Of a stretch of DNA of 59,536 nucleotides, positions 58,002 through 59,536 are shown one piece after another. The translations under genes and the position numbers were made by a program. The stretch is from Alphaproteobacteria bacterium HGW-Alphaproteobacteria-14 (lineage in GTDB: Bacteria > Pseudomonadota > Alphaproteobacteria > Sphingomonadales > Sphingomonadaceae). Location of the stretch: assembly GCA_002842925.1 (NCBI GenBank), contig PHEL01000035.1:1-59536 (forward strand), written 5' to 3'. The notes beneath the pieces were generated by a model. That model was given only the letters and a program-made list of their open reading frames with translations. It was not told the DNA's origin and did not search any database. Every line of letters starts with the position of its first letter. Positions within the stretch are counted from its first letter, which is position 1.

Positions 58002-59381
58002 ATGGACGCGCCCGGATCACCTTCTGCAAAACTGATCAGCGGCAGCATCCCGGGCCACCTTGTCAGCCAGACCATGCCGATGGTGATCGGGGTGGCAGCG
58101 ATCATGTCGATCGGGATTGTGGACGCTTTTTTCATCGGCCAGTTGGGCCGCGATGCTTTGGCGGCGATATCGTTCATCTTTCCGGTCTCGGTCGCGATCA
58201 CGTCGCTCGGCGTCGGGATCATGGTGGGGATCAATTCGGTGGTCGCCCGCGCCTTGGGCGAAGGGGATCATGAACGGGCCGCCCGGCGCGCCAATTTCGG
58301 GATCGTGTTTGCGGCAGGCTGCGGCGCGTTGATGGGGGCCGCGCTGTGGCTGCTGATCGACCCGATCTTTGCCGCGATGAATGCGCCTGCGCATCTGATG
58401 CCGCTGATCCGCGCCTATATGCAGCCCTATGCGATGGGCTTTCCGCTGATGCTGATCATCATGGGTTTCAACGGCGTGCTGCGCGGACAGGGGGAGGCGC
58501 GGCGGACGAGCACGATCAGCATCGCCTATGCCGCCGCCAACTGGGTGCTCGATCCGTTGCTGATTACCGGCGTGCCGGGACTTTTTGGCGGATTCGACGG
58601 ATTCGGCATGGCAGGCGCGGCCTATGCTTCGGTGATCGGTTGGGGAATCGGAGTGGGGGTTGCCTTGTGGCTGATCCGTAACACCGCGCTGCCGCTCAGC
58701 CTGGCGCTGGTGAGGGAATGCCGGCTGATTGAATCGGCGAAGGCAATTATCAAGGTCGCACTGCCCGCAGCATTCTCGAACGCGATCAATCCATTGGGCC
58801 TTTCGATCCTGACCGCGCTGGCGGCGCTGGAGGGCGAGGCGGCGGTTGCCGGGTTCGGCGCGGCGGGGCGGCTGCAAAGCTTCGTGATCGTCCCGCTGCT
58901 CGGATTGTCGGGCGCGATTGGCGGGATCGTCGGGCAGAACTGGGGCGCAGGCCGGATTGACCGGGCGCGCGAGGCGGCGCTGTGGGCGGCAGGATTCTGT
59001 GTGCTGTGGGGGCTGGTGGTGGCGATTGCGATGGTCTTTGCGGGCGAACAGTTTGCCCGCCTTTTCACCGATGATCCGGCGGTTATCGCGGAGTTTGCGC
59101 TCTATCTGGAAATCGCGGCATGGGGCTATGCCGGGTTCGGCCTGCTGATCGTTGGCAATGGCATCATGAACGCAGTCGACAGGGCGACTTTCGCGCTGGT
59201 GCAATCGGTGGCGCGGGTGTTTCTGGTGATGCTGCCAGTGGCGTTGATCATGCAGCCGGGGATGGGCAGCGCGGCGATCTACACCGCTGAACTCGCCGCC
59301 AATCTGTTCGGCGCGGTGTCTGCGGTGCTGATCGTTCGTTACATCTTCATGCAGCGCGCCCCGGCATGGGCGGCGCGCTAG
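58002..59381 (+). CDS. MATE family efflux transporter
   Basis: Start MDAPGSPSAKLISGSIPGHLVSQTMPMVIGVAAIMSIGIVDAFFIGQLG; 57249-58001 extension rejected. Confidence 0.9.
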   Translation: MDAPGSPSAKLISGSIPGHLVSQTMPMVIGVAAIMSIGIVDAFFIGQLGRDALAAISFIFPVSVAITSLGVGIMVGINSVVARALGEGDHERAARRANFGIVFAAGCGALMGAALWLLIDPIFAAMNAPAHLMPLIRAYMQPYAMGFPLMLIIMGFNGVLRGQGEARRTSTISIAYAAANWVLDPLLITGVPGLFGGFDGFGMAGAAYASVIGWGIGVGVALWLIRNTALPLSLALVRECRLIESAKAIIKVALPAAFSNAINPLGLSILTALAALEGEAAVAGFGAAGRLQSFVIVPLLGLSGAIGGIVGQNWGAGRIDRAREAALWAAGFCVLWGLVVAIAMVFAGEQFARLFTDDPAVIAEFALYLEIAAWGYAGFGLLIVGNGIMNAVDRATFALVQSVARVFLVMLPVALIMQPGMGSAAIYTAELAANLFGAVSAVLIVRYIFMQRAPAWAAR

Positions 59382-59440
59382 GCCATTATTAACCAACTCT
59401 GCGCATAGAGTGTCCTGAAAGACAAAAGGGCGCATAGTGC

Positions 59441-59536
59441 ATGGATGATCTGCTGGCGGAATTCATCGCCGAGACTCGTGAAATGCTGGAGGCTTCAAGC
59501 GGCGAAATCGTCGCTTGGGAGGCCGATCCGGCCGAT
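59441..59536 (+). CDS. cheA: chemotaxis histidine kinase CheA N-terminus (runs off the window edge)
   Basis: MDDLLAEFIAETREMLEASSGEIVAWEADPAD, Hpt-like N-terminus. Confidence 0.7.
   Translation, partial: MDDLLAEFIAETREMLEASSGEIVAWEADPAD

Overview
59.5 kb of high-GC alphaproteobacterial DNA, most likely a sphingomonad or erythrobacter (inferred from gene content). I read it as three blocks. (1) ~1-11.4 kb: a catabolic cluster with alpha/beta hydrolase, flavin monooxygenase, acyl-CoA synthetase, two acyl-CoA dehydrogenases, DUF35/thiolase pair, NMO/2-nitropropane dioxygenase-like protein, FCD/GntR regulator, cytochrome P450 and [2Fe-2S] ferredoxin. (2) ~11.5-26.5 kb: a mobile-element/plasmid-derived segment with a VapBC-like pair, a serine-recombinase relic, a compact complete type II-C CRISPR-Cas locus (tracrRNA on the minus strand, cas9-cas1-cas2, array of 10 repeats and 9 spacers), a decayed RelE/HigA-like toxin-antitoxin pair, ParA plus an RHH protein, a MobF relaxase with an R388-like candidate oriT, RepC, and a 3' fragment of tRNA-Val(CAC) that looks like an att site. 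(3) 26.5-59.5 kb: largely ordinary chromosomal genes (PiuC, TonB receptors, serS, surE, K+ channel, rimO, tilS, ptsP, rcdA-like, glpK, nadA, mrr-like, lipB, MFS, MATE, start of cheA). The headline is the type II-C CRISPR-Cas9 system on what looks like an integrated mobilizable plasmid. Unusual array details: the same 30-nt spacer at both ends, a 50-nt repeat with a 14-bp internal duplication, a 19-bp inverted repeat over the cas2 stop codon, and two palindromes in the cas9/tracrRNA divergent promoter region. All calls are by reading sequence and recalling family motifs; no database search was run.
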